Counted from the stretch's first letter, positions 17,147 through 26,699 are shown. The stretch: DNA of 64,000 nucleotides from Dysgonomonas sp. HDW5A (GCF_011299555.1 NZ_CP049857.1:248001-312000), one strand, 5' to 3'. The notes: generated by a model from the sequence alone, not told the origin. Numbers and translations are program-made.

Positions 17147-19273
17147 TTACTTTACAAAACCTCTGTTTTTCAAAAGATAAATCGGATTAGGTTCTGCTCC
17201 TCTGAAAAGTTTGTATAGAACCATCGGATCTTCCGAACCACCTTTAGATAACACATTGTCACGGAACGACTGACCTGTTGTTCTATCAAAGACTCCTTTT
17301 TCTACAAAAGCTTCAAAAGCATCTGCATCCAATACCTCAGACCACAAATAGCTGTAATATCCGGCTGAATATCCGCCATCAAAGATGTGGGCGAAATAAG
17401 TACTCTTATATCTGGGTATAATCTCGGAGATAAGTCCGATTTGATTCATTGCATCAGATTCAAATGCATTTACATCAAAATCCTGATGTTCTGTTATCAC
17501 ATGCCATTTCATATCCAAAAGAGCAGCAGCTACAATCTCTGTAGTTTCAAATCCCGAATTAAAATTAGAAGCTTCCTCTATCTTTGCAATTAATGCATCC
17601 GGAATAACCTCTCCTGTTTGATAGTGCTTTGCATATAATTTCAACACCTCAGGGTGTAATGCCCAATGCTCATATATTTGAGAAGGTAACTCTACAAAAT
17701 CACGAGAAACTGCTGTACCCGACAATCCGTTATAATTTACATTCGATAATAAGCCATGTAAGCCATGTCCAAACTCATGGAAAAGAGTTGTAACTTGCTC
17801 CAAAGTCAGCAAAGAAGGTTTATCCTCAGTAGGTAAAGCAAAATTACCAACGTTGTAAATTATAGGATTAATAAACTCTCCATTCTTTACACTTTGTTTG
17901 CGGAAACTACTCATCCATGCTCCATTACGTTTACTCGCACGAGGGAAATAATCCAAATAAAGAACACCGATAAATGATCCGTCAGCATCTATTACATCAA
18001 AAACCTGAACATCTTTATGATAAGTAGATATCTCTGCAGAAGGTTTAAATGTTATTCCATATAATCTATTCGCAACCAAAAATGCTCCGTCACGAACATT
18101 GTCAACCATAAAATAAGGCTTCAATGCTTCTTCATCCAAAGCATATTTCTCTTTGCGTAGTTTTTCGGTATAATACCACCAATCCCAAGATTCTAATTTG
18201 AAATTACCTCCATCTTTATCTATAAGCTTTTGAAGTTCAACAGCCTCTTTTTTAGCTTGAGGTAATGCGTATTCCCATATATTGTTCAATAAAGCAAATA
18301 CATTATCAGGAGTTTTAGCCATTGTATCATCAAGCACATAATCCGCATGAGATTTATATCCTAACAAATTAGCTCTCTCCAATCTCAGATTAACGATCTT
18401 ACTGATAATTGCTTTGTTGTCAAATTCATTATCATTGTTACCACGACTGTACATCGCTTTATACAATTTTTCACGCAATGCTCTGTTATCGGCATATTGA
18501 AGAAAAGGCAACCAGCTAGGTTTACTTAGAGTAAATACCCATTTACCGGTCATACCTTTACTTTTAGCCGTTTCGGCAGCAATACTAATAACATCCGAAG
18601 GTAATCCTGCCAGATCTTTCGGGTTATCTATTACCAATTCGTAATTATTTGTTTCAGCTAAAAGATTCTTACCGAAAGAAAGTGATAACAGGCTTAACTC
18701 TTTATTTATCTCACGTAAACGGTCTTTTTGTGTATCATTCAAGGCAATACCCGAACGTACAAATGACTTGTAATATTTCTCTACCAAACGTTTTTGCTCT
18801 GTAGTTCTTGCCGGATTCAAACTATCCGCATATACAATTTTAATACGCTCAAATAAAGGAACATTCAAATAAATATTATCGTTATGCTCTGATAACAGAG
18901 GCGAAATTTCCTCTGCTATTTTTTGAATATCCGGATCACTTTGAGCACCACGTATCGCTCCGAATACAGCAGATACACGATCTAATATTTCGCCGCTTTC
19001 GTCCAATGCCACCACTGTGTTTTCGAACGTAGCTACATCTCTTTTTCTGGTAATTGCCGATATTTGGGCTGTTTGTTGTTCGATACCTTTAACAAAAGCA
19101 GGCTTATAGTCCTCTTTTTTAATTAAATCAAAAGGAGGAGTGCCTTTAGGTGTTTTAAACTCTTCGAAAAAAGGGTTCTTTGTGTCCATTTGTTTGATAT
19201 TATTCTGATTGTCTTGTGCATAACTTAAAGTCGTTATAGCCAGACTAAATAGAAATAAATACTTTTTGATCAT
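17147..19273 (-). CDS. dcp: M3 family metallopeptidase, peptidyl-dipeptidase Dcp type, exported
   Basis: 708 residues with a signal peptide (MIKKYLFLFSLAITTLSYAQ), so it acts in the periplasm. LFHEFGHGLHGLLS near residue 500 is the HExxH zinc site of thimet-oligopeptidase-like enzymes, and the length and C-terminal GGYSAGYYSYLWSEVLDADAFEAF segment are those of Dcp. It should clip dipeptides from the C-termini of short peptides, which complements peptide uptake by the POT transporter elsewhere in the window. The gene ends at a perfect hairpin. Confidence 0.92.
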   Translation of the reverse strand: MIKKYLFLFSLAITTLSYAQDNQNNIKQMDTKNPFFEEFKTPKGTPPFDLIKKEDYKPAFVKGIEQQTAQISAITRKRDVATFENTVVALDESGEILDRVSAVFGAIRGAQSDPDIQKIAEEISPLLSEHNDNIYLNVPLFERIKIVYADSLNPARTTEQKRLVEKYYKSFVRSGIALNDTQKDRLREINKELSLLSLSFGKNLLAETNNYELVIDNPKDLAGLPSDVISIAAETAKSKGMTGKWVFTLSKPSWLPFLQYADNRALREKLYKAMYSRGNNDNEFDNKAIISKIVNLRLERANLLGYKSHADYVLDDTMAKTPDNVFALLNNIWEYALPQAKKEAVELQKLIDKDGGNFKLESWDWWYYTEKLRKEKYALDEEALKPYFMVDNVRDGAFLVANRLYGITFKPSAEISTYHKDVQVFDVIDADGSFIGVLYLDYFPRASKRNGAWMSSFRKQSVKNGEFINPIIYNVGNFALPTEDKPSLLTLEQVTTLFHEFGHGLHGLLSNVNYNGLSGTAVSRDFVELPSQIYEHWALHPEVLKLYAKHYQTGEVIPDALIAKIEEASNFNSGFETTEIVAAALLDMKWHVITEHQDFDVNAFESDAMNQIGLISEIIPRYKSTYFAHIFDGGYSAGYYSYLWSEVLDADAFEAFVEKGVFDRTTGQSFRDNVLSKGGSEDPMVLYKLFRGAEPNPIYLLKNRGFVK

Positions 19274-19301
19274 AAACTAGGGCAATTTATATTTAGGTTA
19301 T

Positions 19302-19326
19302 AAGGTCTCAGACCTTTTTATTGCTT
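19302..19326 (+). repeat. Gene-boundary palindrome copy
   Basis: AAGGTCTCAGACCTT followed by TTTATTGCTT, between the start of the M3 peptidase gene and the stop of the next gene. Confidence 0.75.
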
Positions 19327-19342
19327 ATTTCAATACCAATCT

Positions 19343-19849
19343 TTATGGAGTCATTTCCTCCACTTCTATTATTCCTGCTGAATTCAACTCATCAATCTCC
19401 GAATCGGGTAACCAACCTTCCTTAGTCGAAAAATAAGTATATAAAGAACATGAAGTTCCGTTCTCTATATCGCCACAGTTTCTTAACACTAACTTTGTTT
19501 TATCAATTTCCAATATCTCTACGATCTGAGAACTACCATCATTGGGACTTACCATCACAAAATGGGTATCATCAACCAATTTCCATCGATCTTCGTACAC
19601 ATCAGCGCTGTATTTTGAAAAAACCGAGTATAATTTATTCTCTTCGTCAAAAAATATACTGGAAATGTCATCTTTTTTGTAAAACTCAACCTGAGTTAAA
19701 ACTTCTTCACCCACTTGCTCTTCGGTTCTCACCGAAAACAAAAACCAAGCACCTTGCGATGTGAGTTTATGGCTCATATCCGTATCTTGCCCTTTCATAT
19801 AAATGAAACAGAACAACATGAATGATAGTATAAGTCCAATCTTTTTCAT
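19343..19849 (-). CDS. Exported protein of unknown function, lipocalin-like
   Basis: 168 residues with a signal peptide (MKKIGLILSFMLFCFIYMKGQ). The rest is a series of short strands: GAWFLFSVRT, LTQVEFYKKDD, LYSVFSKYSADVYEDRWKLVDDTHFVMV, VEILEIDKTKLVLRN. The WxLVDDTHFVM and KLVLRN segments are like those of the small lipocalin-like proteins of Bacteroidota. No catalytic residues stand out. It lies 69 bases upstream of the peptidase gene on the same strand, with a repeat between them. Confidence 0.55.
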   Translation of the reverse strand: MKKIGLILSFMLFCFIYMKGQDTDMSHKLTSQGAWFLFSVRTEEQVGEEVLTQVEFYKKDDISSIFFDEENKLYSVFSKYSADVYEDRWKLVDDTHFVMVSPNDGSSQIVEILEIDKTKLVLRNCGDIENGTSCSLYTYFSTKEGWLPDSEIDELNSAGIIEVEEMTP

Positions 19850-19941
19850 CTTATCATTATTTTCTGAATAACGTAAACTTTATAAGTTTGCTAAACTTGT
19901 AACCGGATCGTTTCGTTAATACAACAGCCAGATACACTCTT

Positions 19942-20823
19942 TCAATCTAAACGATATCCAAATGTTCTCAAGATATTATCACGACTTCTCCAATCTTTTT
20001 CTACTTTCACAAACATTTGTAGAAATATTTTTTTCTCAAAAAAACGTTCCATATCCTGGCGAGCCATTGCACCAACCTTTTTCAAAGCAGCACCTTTATG
20101 ACCGATTATTATTCCTTTTTGCGAATCGCGTTCTACAATAATAAGAATGCGTATATTGATAATGTCTCTTTCTTCTTTAAATTCCTCAACAACAACCTCT
20201 ACCGAATAAGGAACTTCCTTTTGGTAATAAAGCAGTATTTTCTCTCTCACAATCTCAGTTACAAAGAAACGGGCGGGACGATCCGTCAAGGCATCTTTTT
20301 CAAAATAAGGAGGCGACTCAGGTATTAAATCGATAATACGACGTTTTACAAAGTCGATATTAAACTTATTGAGTGCAGATATAGGATATATTTCGGCTTT
20401 GGGTAGTAATTCTTTCCATTCCTCCACTAATTTAACCAAATCATCCTGATTGGTTTGATCGATTTTGTTTATCAAAAGTAATACAGGAGCTTCGACTTTT
20501 TGTACCTTCTGCAAGAAATCTTCATTCTTCGAAGTCTTCTCTACCACATCAGTCACATAGAGTAGTACATCGGCATCACCCAATGCCGATTCCGAAAAGT
20601 TACGCATTGATTCCTGTAACTTATAGTTAGGACGCAGTACACCGGGAGTATCTGAATATACAATTTGATATTCTTCAGTATTTACTATTCCTAAAATACG
20701 ATGACGTGTAGTTTGAGCTTTTGACGTGATAATCGATATTTTCTCGCCAACCAGTTCATTCATCAATGTTGATTTTCCAACATTAGGATTTCCTACAATA
20801 TTTACAAAACCTGATTTATGCAT
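19942..20823 (-). CDS. era: GTPase Era, 30S ribosome assembly factor
   Basis: 293 residues. G1 is GNPNVGKST (residues 11-19), G3 DTPGV, G4 NKID; the C-terminal KH domain has the GxxG loop in IIGHKGAALKKVG. Era binds the 3' end of 16S rRNA during small-subunit maturation. It lies 219 bases beyond fabH on the same strand, with a terminator and a gene-boundary palindrome in between, so it is probably expressed separately despite the shared direction. Confidence 0.97.
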   Translation of the reverse strand: MHKSGFVNIVGNPNVGKSTLMNELVGEKISIITSKAQTTRHRILGIVNTEEYQIVYSDTPGVLRPNYKLQESMRNFSESALGDADVLLYVTDVVEKTSKNEDFLQKVQKVEAPVLLLINKIDQTNQDDLVKLVEEWKELLPKAEIYPISALNKFNIDFVKRRIIDLIPESPPYFEKDALTDRPARFFVTEIVREKILLYYQKEVPYSVEVVVEEFKEERDIINIRILIIVERDSQKGIIIGHKGAALKKVGAMARQDMERFFEKKIFLQMFVKVEKDWRSRDNILRTFGYRLD

Positions 20824-20852
20824 TCTTTATTATTCTCTCAAAAATTTAGTTG

Positions 20853-20866
20853 AAGGTCTAAGACCT
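20853..20866 (+). repeat. Gene-boundary palindrome copy
   Basis: AAGGTCTAAGACCT followed by GTTTATCATTTG, just upstream of the era start codon. Confidence 0.7.
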
Positions 20867-20980
20867 GTTTATCATTTGTATATGCGGATAGATATTGAAA
20901 AGAGCCCGGTCTATCTTTTAAAACACACCAATAAATTTTATTCTTCACTTAAATACCTCATTGAACAACAAATATAGAAT

Positions 20981-21011
20981 AAAAAAACGCACCTGACAAA
21001 GATGCGCTTTT
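20981..21011 (-). terminator. Intrinsic terminator after fabH
   Basis: On the minus strand AAAAGCGCA (21011-21003) pairs with TGCGTTTTT (20991-20983), nine pairs including one G-T, and ends in T. It lies 32 bases past the fabH stop. Confidence 0.7.
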
Positions 21012-21042
21012 CTATCTATATAAGATTTATATATTTTTTCTA

Positions 21043-22035
21043 TCATTTTCCGTCGTAAGCCCACTTCAAATACACAGAACCCCATGTAAATCCGGCACCA
21101 AACGCGGCAAGAATAATATTATCTCCTTTTTTAAGTTTGCTTTCCCATTCCCATAAACAAATTGGAATTGTTCCGGCACTTGTATTACCATATCTTTCGA
21201 TATTTACCATCACTTTATCTTTAGACAAGCCCATACGATTAGCGGCAGCATCTATAATTCTCAGGTTAGCTTGATGAGGAACAAACCAGTTCACATCATC
21301 CTTGGTCAATTGATTACGCTCCATGATCTCAGCCGAAACATCAGCCATACGAGACACTGCATGCTTAAATACAACCTGACCTTCCTGATATACATAGTGC
21401 ATACCTTTCTCTATGGTTTCTGCTGATGCAGGAAATGCCGATCCACCGCCACACAAGTGTAAGTGTGGTGCACCAAAGCCATCGGTATGTAAGATTGTAT
21501 CTTTAATACCATAATCTTCGGTAGTTGGCTCTAACATTACAGCACCTACAGCATCTCCAAATAAAGGGCAAGTAGTTCTGTCTTTATAGTTGGTTATTGC
21601 AGTCATTTTATCACCTGCTACAACTATAACTTTCTTATATCTTCCTGATTTTATATAATTCGATCCGGTTTCTAAACCGAATAAGAAACCTGAACAAGCT
21701 GCCTGCAAATCGAAAGCCAAAGAATTTTTAATTCCACAACCATGTGCAACTAAAGCAGATGTAGAAGGAAACTGATAATCGGGGGTTGTAGTGGCAAAAA
21801 TAAGGACATCAATATCATCAGGGCTTGTATTAGTTTTATCTAACAACTCCTGTACGGCACGTATACCCATAACAGATGTACCTTGACCTTCACCTTTAAG
21901 GACATGACGTTCCTTGATCCCTACGCGGCTCATGATCCACTCATCATTCGTATCCACGAGTTTTTCAAGATCCTCATTAGTGATGACATCTTCGGGAACA
22001 TAAGCTCCGATGCCTGTTATCGCTGCTTGAATCAT
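21043..22035 (-). CDS. fabH: 3-oxoacyl-ACP synthase III
   Basis: 330 residues. It starts fatty-acid synthesis by condensing acetyl-CoA (or a branched acyl-CoA) with malonyl-ACP. The catalytic triad is visible: Cys114 in [12 protein letters not shown], His254 in VPHQANLRI and Asn284 in [10 protein letters not shown]. It follows DUF177 and rpmF, the widespread grouping of fatty-acid genes with the L32 gene, but a strong hairpin separates it from rpmF. Confidence 0.96.
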   Translation of the reverse strand: MIQAAITGIGAYVPEDVITNEDLEKLVDTNDEWIMSRVGIKERHVLKGEGQGTSVMGIRAVQELLDKTNTSPDDIDVLIFATTTPDYQFPSTSALVAHGCGIKNSLAFDLQAACSGFLFGLETGSNYIKSGRYKKVIVVAGDKMTAITNYKDRTTCPLFGDAVGAVMLEPTTEDYGIKDTILHTDGFGAPHLHLCGGGSAFPASAETIEKGMHYVYQEGQVVFKHAVSRMADVSAEIMERNQLTKDDVNWFVPHQANLRIIDAAANRMGLSKDKVMVNIERYGNTSAGTIPICLWEWESKLKKGDNIILAAFGAGFTWGSVYLKWAYDGK

Positions 22036-22056
22036 ATTTTCAGATAAGTAAGTTTA

Positions 22057-22088
22057 TAAAAAAAATGCCCTATTTTGAGTAGGGCTTT
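22057..22088 (-). terminator. Intrinsic terminator or attenuator between rpmF and fabH
   Basis: On the minus strand AAAGCCCTA pairs with TAGGGC (22085-22080 with 22072-22067) and is followed by about nine T. It lies just past the rpmF stop, so it would lower fabH transcription relative to rpmF. Confidence 0.8.
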
Positions 22089-22102
22089 TATTGTTTAGAC
22101 AA

Positions 22103-22288
22103 TTAAAGAGCTACCTCTTTTTCAATTGCTAATTTTCCTCTGTAATAACCGCAATCACCACATACTGTGTGATAAACGTGCCATGTTCCGCAATTAGGGC
22201 ATACAGCTAATGTTGGAGTTAAAGCTTTATCATGAGTTCTTCTTTTCGCTGATCTAGACTTTGACTGTCTATGCTTTGGATGTGCCAT
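22103..22288 (-). CDS. rpmF: Ribosomal protein bL32
   Basis: 61 residues, basic N-terminus starting MAHPKHRQSKSRSAKRR. Two zinc-binding pairs are kept: Cys30/Cys33 and Cys43/Cys46, the zinc-containing form of L32. It sits between DUF177 and fabH as in many bacteria. Confidence 0.97.
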   Translation of the reverse strand: MAHPKHRQSKSRSAKRRTHDKALTPTLAVCPNCGTWHVYHTVCGDCGYYRGKLAIEKEVAL

Positions 22289-22401
22289 TTTATCTGTTTA
22301 TTTAATTTAAATTTTTACTTCTGAGTAGTATTTTTACACTACTATATTTTTATAATTATTCCTTATTTATTTTCATCAAACAGGAAAAAGGTCTGCGAGT
22401 T

Positions 22402-22986
22402 TTATTCCTCAACAAGTCCTTTCAATCCATCCCATCGTGGATCGGTTACCTCACCAGCTTCTTCTTCAACCGAATCGTCAAAATCGTCATCATCTACTAT
22501 ATCCAAACTATCATCCGAATCAGCAGCTGCAACTTTATGTTTATTCAGCTTCGAAGACATCATTTTATTACACTTACCCGGTGCATGTACATGCTTCATT
22601 GGAAGGCTCAACATTACAAATTCATATAAAAACCATGCAATATTAATTTCACCTTCTTCTTCGGGTATGATTACGATTTCGTCGCTTTCTTCCGAATATT
22701 CATGACCAAACTTCACCACCAAGCGGTTGGTTGAATTGGTTTCGATAAGAATATCATCTAAACAACGATCGCAAGGAACATGCACTTCACCATTCTGAGT
22801 AAAACTAAACTCGAATGTCGAAGATACACACTTCACGATTACTTCTACATTAACCTTGCCTCGTCTAATATCCGAATCGGCATCGCCAATTGCTTTGAAA
22901 TATTGATCATCCAAAACATACTCGAACTTATGTAGACCATCTGCCAGATTCCTTAACGGAATATTATAGAGACTAAATTTTCCCAC
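22402..22986 (-). CDS. yceD: DUF177 (YceD family) protein, 23S rRNA accumulation protein
   Basis: About 194 residues from a GTG at 22986. The family is defined by the CDRCLD motif (Cys72 and Cys75 from this start) in a segment PCDRCLDDI; it helps 23S rRNA accumulate and is almost always found before rpmF, as here. The C-terminus is unusually acidic (DSDDSLDIVDDDDFDDSVEEE). A longer frame from a TTG at 23016 exists, but that codon falls inside a perfect TATCTTTG promoter element, so GTG is preferred. It starts the DUF177-rpmF-(fabH) unit. Confidence 0.88.
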   Translation of the reverse strand: MGKFSLYNIPLRNLADGLHKFEYVLDDQYFKAIGDADSDIRRGKVNVEVIVKCVSSTFEFSFTQNGEVHVPCDRCLDDILIETNSTNRLVVKFGHEYSEESDEIVIIPEEEGEINIAWFLYEFVMLSLPMKHVHAPGKCNKMMSSKLNKHKVAAADSDDSLDIVDDDDFDDSVEEEAGEVTDPRWDGLKGLVEE

Positions 22987-23013
22987 TTTTTCAATTAAAT
23001 AAAAGAATGGTCG

Positions 23014-23021
23014 CAAAGATA
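23014..23021 (-). promoter_or_regulatory. -7 element of the DUF177-rpmF promoter
   Basis: The reverse strand reads TATCTTTG, consensus. Transcription would begin near 23007, about 20 bases before the GTG start. Confidence 0.6.
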
Positions 23022-23179
23022 AAAAACTTTTTCCTAATTACCATATTTCTTCTTGGTAAAAAAAGAATACTGTTAATCTTTGAACAATCCATCCCGAATT
23101 TATATTTATGTATTTATTTTGTTGTATTTGCTGCAAATATAGTTAAATAAAAGAAAGAATCTATTCGAGCATCTTCAAT

Positions 23180-23204
23180 GTAGAGGCGTATTGCATACAC
23201 CTTA
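23180..23204. repeat. Imperfect palindrome with an AGGCGTAT arm
   Basis: GTAGAGGCGTAT and ATACACCTTAC flank TGC; they pair except for a bulge and a G-T. It lies alone in the 390-bp gap between DUF177 and the DUF4294 gene; the gap otherwise holds the promoter at 23014 and the repeat at 23269. Confidence 0.5.
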
Positions 23205-23268
23205 CAAACCATAAGCTGTGTATGATATTTACAATCACATGGTACATTTATAAAGAAGTGAATAATAG

Positions 23269-23352
23269 AAAATATTCAATAATACATTCTAAAAACATAA
23301 CCATCTATTGCAGTTTAACTAGCCGAAGCAATAAATAGTTCTGTGAACTTAA
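23269..23352 (-). repeat. 84-bp dispersed repeat, copy A
   Basis: About 80% identical by eye to 34483-34566. Its right half is, on the minus strand, AAGTTCACAGAACT followed by ATTTATTGCTTCGGC, that is, a gene-boundary palindrome with changed but still complementary arms (GTTC/GAAC in place of GGTC/GACC). The left half extends the homology by some 45 bases. Confidence 0.75.
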
Positions 23353-23406
23353 TTATATTTACACTCTCTTAGAACAATAAGAAGATCCAAAGCTTTACTT
23401 TAGCCA

Positions 23407-23991
23407 ATGCAAAAATATATATGCATATTATTCCTTTCTGTCCTATGTATATCGTATACACAGGCACAAAGCAGCAAAGTTATCCAATATACATTCTCGG
23501 TAGTGAAGGGTGACACTATATTTAATGCATACCTTCCGGAAACCGTTGTATTCCCCCCCCTTCGCTTCAAAGACGAAAAGGAAAGGCTCGAATACACTAA
23601 ACTGGTGCGTGATGTAAAAATAACCTTGCCCTATGCCAAACAGGTAGCACAAAACATCATTGAGACTTACGAATTCATGGAAACTTTACCCGATAAAAAG
23701 GCAAAACAGAAACACCTTGAACAAACTCAAAAATTCATTATGGATTCCTACAAACCCAAGATGAAAAAGCTAACAAAAAATCAAGGTAAAATATTAGTAA
23801 AGTTGATCGACAGGCAAACAAACTCCTCGGCATATGATATTATCAAATCTCTCACAGGGGGTATAAAAGCCACCGTTTACAATACTTTTGCGGGTATTTT
23901 CGGCAACAACCTGAAAACTCAATACGACCCTAACGGCAAGGATAAGATGATAGAACGGATAGTGATAGAAATAGAACAGGGTACATTGTAA
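23407..23991 (+). CDS. DUF4294 family exported protein
   Basis: 194 residues with a signal peptide (MQKYICILFLSVLCISYTQAQ). The middle has KGDTIFNAYLPETVVFPP and RLEYTKLVRDVKITLPYAKQVA, characteristic of DUF4294, a family nearly confined to Bacteroidota whose function is unknown. The basic central helix and the GGIKATVYNTFAGIFGNNLKTQYDP segment are also typical. It precedes udk by 78 bases, with a separate promoter for udk between. Confidence 0.85.
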   Translation: MQKYICILFLSVLCISYTQAQSSKVIQYTFSVVKGDTIFNAYLPETVVFPPLRFKDEKERLEYTKLVRDVKITLPYAKQVAQNIIETYEFMETLPDKKAKQKHLEQTQKFIMDSYKPKMKKLTKNQGKILVKLIDRQTNSSAYDIIKSLTGGIKATVYNTFAGIFGNNLKTQYDPNGKDKMIERIVIEIEQGTL

Positions 23992-24031
23992 TTTTTAATA
24001 CTACAGAATTTCATTATTCGAAGAATACCGA

Positions 24032-24039
24032 TACTTTTG
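24032..24039 (+). promoter_or_regulatory. -7 element of the udk promoter
   Basis: TACTTTTG, consensus, 30 bases before the ATG. Confidence 0.55.
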
Positions 24040-24069
24040 CAATAAAATAACAAAATAATAAAATACCCC

Positions 24070-24678
24070 ATGTATATAATAGGCATTGCCGGAGGATCTG
24101 GTTCAGGAAAAACAACGTTAGTAGACGGTATACTAAGCCGAATTCCCCGCGAAGAAATTGCTATTTTACCACAGGATGCCTATTACAAAGACAACAGCGA
24201 TATTCCACTCGAAGATCGGTTCAAACTCAACTACGATCATCCCGACTCCATAGAATGGGAGTTGATGTACAAAGATATCGAGCTTCTAAAATCAGGGCAA
24301 ACCATCAACTGTCCTACTTATTCGTTCTTAACATGTGCTCGTTTGGAAGAAACAATTCCCATTGCACCAAAGAACATTTTATTAGTAGAAGGTATATTAA
24401 TATATACATCACAAATGATCTATGATCAACTGGACATGAAAATATTTCTGGAAGTTCCGGCAGATCAGCGCTTGACCAGAATTATTCAAAGAGATATGGA
24501 TTCACGTGGACGTACGGCACTGGAAGTTATCGACCGTTACTACAAAACAGTTCGTCCCATGCATGAAGAATTCATAGAACCATCGCGCCAACAGGCCGAC
24601 ATGCTTGTTATGGGAGGCGGATTAAACGAAAAAGCGGCTGAATTTATAGCAGCAGCAATTCTTGAAAAGCTAAGATAA
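24070..24678 (+). CDS. udk: Uridine kinase
   Basis: 202 residues. It phosphorylates uridine or cytidine in pyrimidine salvage. The P-loop is GGSGSGKTT (residues 8-16); LPQDAYYKDNSD, NYDHPDSIEW, and the RDMDSRGRTALEVIDRYYKTVRPMHEEFIEPS segment are characteristic. It is a single-gene unit between its own promoter and a strong hairpin. Confidence 0.97.
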   Translation: MYIIGIAGGSGSGKTTLVDGILSRIPREEIAILPQDAYYKDNSDIPLEDRFKLNYDHPDSIEWELMYKDIELLKSGQTINCPTYSFLTCARLEETIPIAPKNILLVEGILIYTSQMIYDQLDMKIFLEVPADQRLTRIIQRDMDSRGRTALEVIDRYYKTVRPMHEEFIEPSRQQADMLVMGGGLNEKAAEFIAAAILEKLR

Positions 24679-24732
24679 GAGCTGAGCCTTTTTATAATTT
24701 TAAACGCAAATATTAGAGATACTTAATTATAG

Positions 24733-24767
24733 AAAAAGGAGATAATAAAAATATTATCTCCTTTTTT
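24733..24767. terminator. Bidirectional terminator between udk and the next gene
   Basis: AAAAAGGAGATAATA (24733-24747) and TATTATCTCCTTTTT (24752-24766) form a perfect 15-pair stem with A and T runs on both sides, serving two convergent genes. Confidence 0.92.
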
Positions 24768-24789
24768 CATGATCATCACACTATGCCTT

Positions 24790-25869
24790 TCAGTCCCTAA
24801 AGAACGTAGGTGTATCTCCAAATATAAAATTAGAGAACCCAACATCTTTAAATTTGTATTTAACTAAAACCTCTTTTGCAATAGCTAAGAATGCATCTAT
24901 ATCGTAAACAATAAAATCCATATACGAAAAATAAAAACCTGTTGCTCCTCCAATAGAATCAGCTACATTAGCGGCTTTAGCCTCTTTTAATATCTGATCT
25001 TCGATCTCGGTTCTAAATGGAACCATCCGATCTTTGGGCACATTGATATTCTCATAAAACAAGAAGCCGAACACTACCCCGTCAGCATAAAAGTTCCCGA
25101 ACAATTCTGTCGATTTGTTATAAAAGGCATTCAACACAGGAAAACACGATGAATAGGCAATGTAAATATCCTCACGCAACTGCCAATCCTTTGCTTTTGA
25201 GGGAACCATTTCATATCCGGCACATCTCTCGCAGATATTCTCGATACGGAACCAGTTTTTCGCCTCAATGGTATCATCCATCAATTTTCTCAAATCAGTT
25301 GCTGCAACCTTCTTCAATCCCTTTCCTGAAACTCGAAAATCAATAGTGCCTATATATTCCATTGTATAAGCTTCGCCAATAAGCTGATCGAGATAAATAA
25401 AAAACAAACTATACTTTTTATTCTCTTCCAATTTCATCAACGGAAGGCACTCTACTTGCAAATTCACTTTCTGATGCTTTTCATCAATTTCGTAATAAAG
25501 ACTTACACTATCAGCGGAAAGAGTAGTATCATACATCGAAATACTAAAATCGCCTTTTGCCTTAGCGGGCTTAGAGGAATAAAAATTCCACTTTTCGGAT
25601 AAAACCGCCGGAGCCTGCTTCAACCAATACTCTAACTGAAAAAGTTTTGCCCGGTCTCCCTCAGGTGTAAGAATCAACTCATACTTCCCTTGATCATTAA
25701 TACCCAACTCAAAAAATGCTTTATGAAAGGCTACTGATAAAATATCATCTACAAATTTTATTAATGTATCAGTTTCAACCTTGTCATCCAACATTTTTCT
25801 AACCTCAGACTCTTTTTCAGTAAAAGCGTCCCAAAACTTACCTACTCTCTCTTTAAATGATACACTCAT
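24790..25869 (-). CDS. Cytoplasmic protein of unknown function
   Basis: 359 residues with no signal peptide or membrane segment. I do not recognise a family. The N-terminal helix (FKERVGKFWDAFTEKESEVRKMLDDK) and a later tandem of strand-rich segments suggest two domains, with an aromatic-rich end (GDTPTFFRD). It is acidic and looks soluble. It stands alone between a bidirectional terminator and a gene-boundary palindrome, so context gives no clue to function. Confidence 0.6.
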   Translation of the reverse strand: MSVSFKERVGKFWDAFTEKESEVRKMLDDKVETDTLIKFVDDILSVAFHKAFFELGINDQGKYELILTPEGDRAKLFQLEYWLKQAPAVLSEKWNFYSSKPAKAKGDFSISMYDTTLSADSVSLYYEIDEKHQKVNLQVECLPLMKLEENKKYSLFFIYLDQLIGEAYTMEYIGTIDFRVSGKGLKKVAATDLRKLMDDTIEAKNWFRIENICERCAGYEMVPSKAKDWQLREDIYIAYSSCFPVLNAFYNKSTELFGNFYADGVVFGFLFYENINVPKDRMVPFRTEIEDQILKEAKAANVADSIGGATGFYFSYMDFIVYDIDAFLAIAKEVLVKYKFKDVGFSNFIFGDTPTFFRD

Positions 25870-25893
25870 AAAATTCTCTTATTATTATTTTTT

Positions 25894-25908
25894 AAGGTCA
25901 CAGACCTT
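25894..25908 (+). repeat. Gene-boundary palindrome copy
   Basis: AAGGTCACAGACCTT followed by TTCTTCTTCATT, 25 bases upstream of the unknown gene's start. A weaker half-copy is at 26713 (AAGACCACAGACCT), just upstream of the TonB-domain gene. Confidence 0.7.
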
Positions 25909-25979
25909 TTCTTCTTCATTTCAAAAACATAAAACCATTTAATAAAACCGGACAAAAAAAACTCAGCCGACAAACGAAC

Positions 25980-26699
25980 TTACATCTTAAAAATAAGTTG
26001 TAACACCACAAATACAGGAACAGAAGCGCCTGCCCTTTTGCCTGTTTGCCACTTGGGCATCGATTTCACCAATCTATACGCTTCCTTATCCAAAACTTCA
26101 TTACAGGTCTCTAAAATCTTCAAATCCTTAACTGAACCATCTTTATCGACAATAAAACCGAGAACAACCGCCCCGCACGTATCCGTCGCATCCGTATCAC
26201 GTGAAAGGGTTACTTTCTCATTGAGATATTTCATCATCCCACTATATCCCCCATTGAAAGCCGGCATAAATTCGGCATTTATCAAAGGATTAAACTTAGT
26301 ATTCAAAGTTATATACCTTACTTCATTTATTAAATCAGCCAAAGCATCATCTCCCTGAAAAGATATGGCCGCAACAGACCTTGTTTCACTTGGCTCGAAA
26401 TGCGGATCATTAAAAAGGAACATAAAACGCCCTTCATCCCCTTTCTTGAAACGGGATAACTTCTCCACAGACAGCAAATGCTTAACAAGACCACCTTCAA
26501 CACACTCGTCCATATACTTGGATTCCCGATAATAGGAGATTACTTTTTTCATCTGCAACGAATCTCTCAATAACGAATCATCATTCCAGACCAAATACAT
26601 CCGATCAACCTTAGTCGAATCAGAAACTACAGTTTCTTTTGCCTGAGAACCAAACGAAAAGAACACTAAAGCATAGAATAAGAATAAAAATCGTCCCAT
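25980..26699 (-). CDS. Exported protein with a TonB C-terminal domain
   Basis: 239 residues with a signal peptide (MGRFLFLFYALVFFSFGSQA). The last 80 residues (VVLGFIVDKDGSVKDLKILETC, AYRLVKSMPKWQTGKRAGASVPVFVVLQLIF) match the TonB C-terminal domain. There is no N-terminal membrane anchor or proline-rich stretch, so it is not a classical energy transducer; such secreted TonB-domain proteins are common in Bacteroidota and of unclear role. The two genes flanking it are on the same strand, but each has its own repeat-containing spacer. Confidence 0.8.
   Translation of the reverse strand: MGRFLFLFYALVFFSFGSQAKETVVSDSTKVDRMYLVWNDDSLLRDSLQMKKVISYYRESKYMDECVEGGLVKHLLSVEKLSRFKKGDEGRFMFLFNDPHFEPSETRSVAAISFQGDDALADLINEVRYITLNTKFNPLINAEFMPAFNGGYSGMMKYLNEKVTLSRDTDATDTCGAVVLGFIVDKDGSVKDLKILETCNEVLDKEAYRLVKSMPKWQTGKRAGASVPVFVVLQLIFKM

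Noticed and set aside
16996-17190. Open frame of 64 codons on the + strand
   Set aside because: It runs through the peptidase terminator and into the peptidase gene; no promoter or family likeness.
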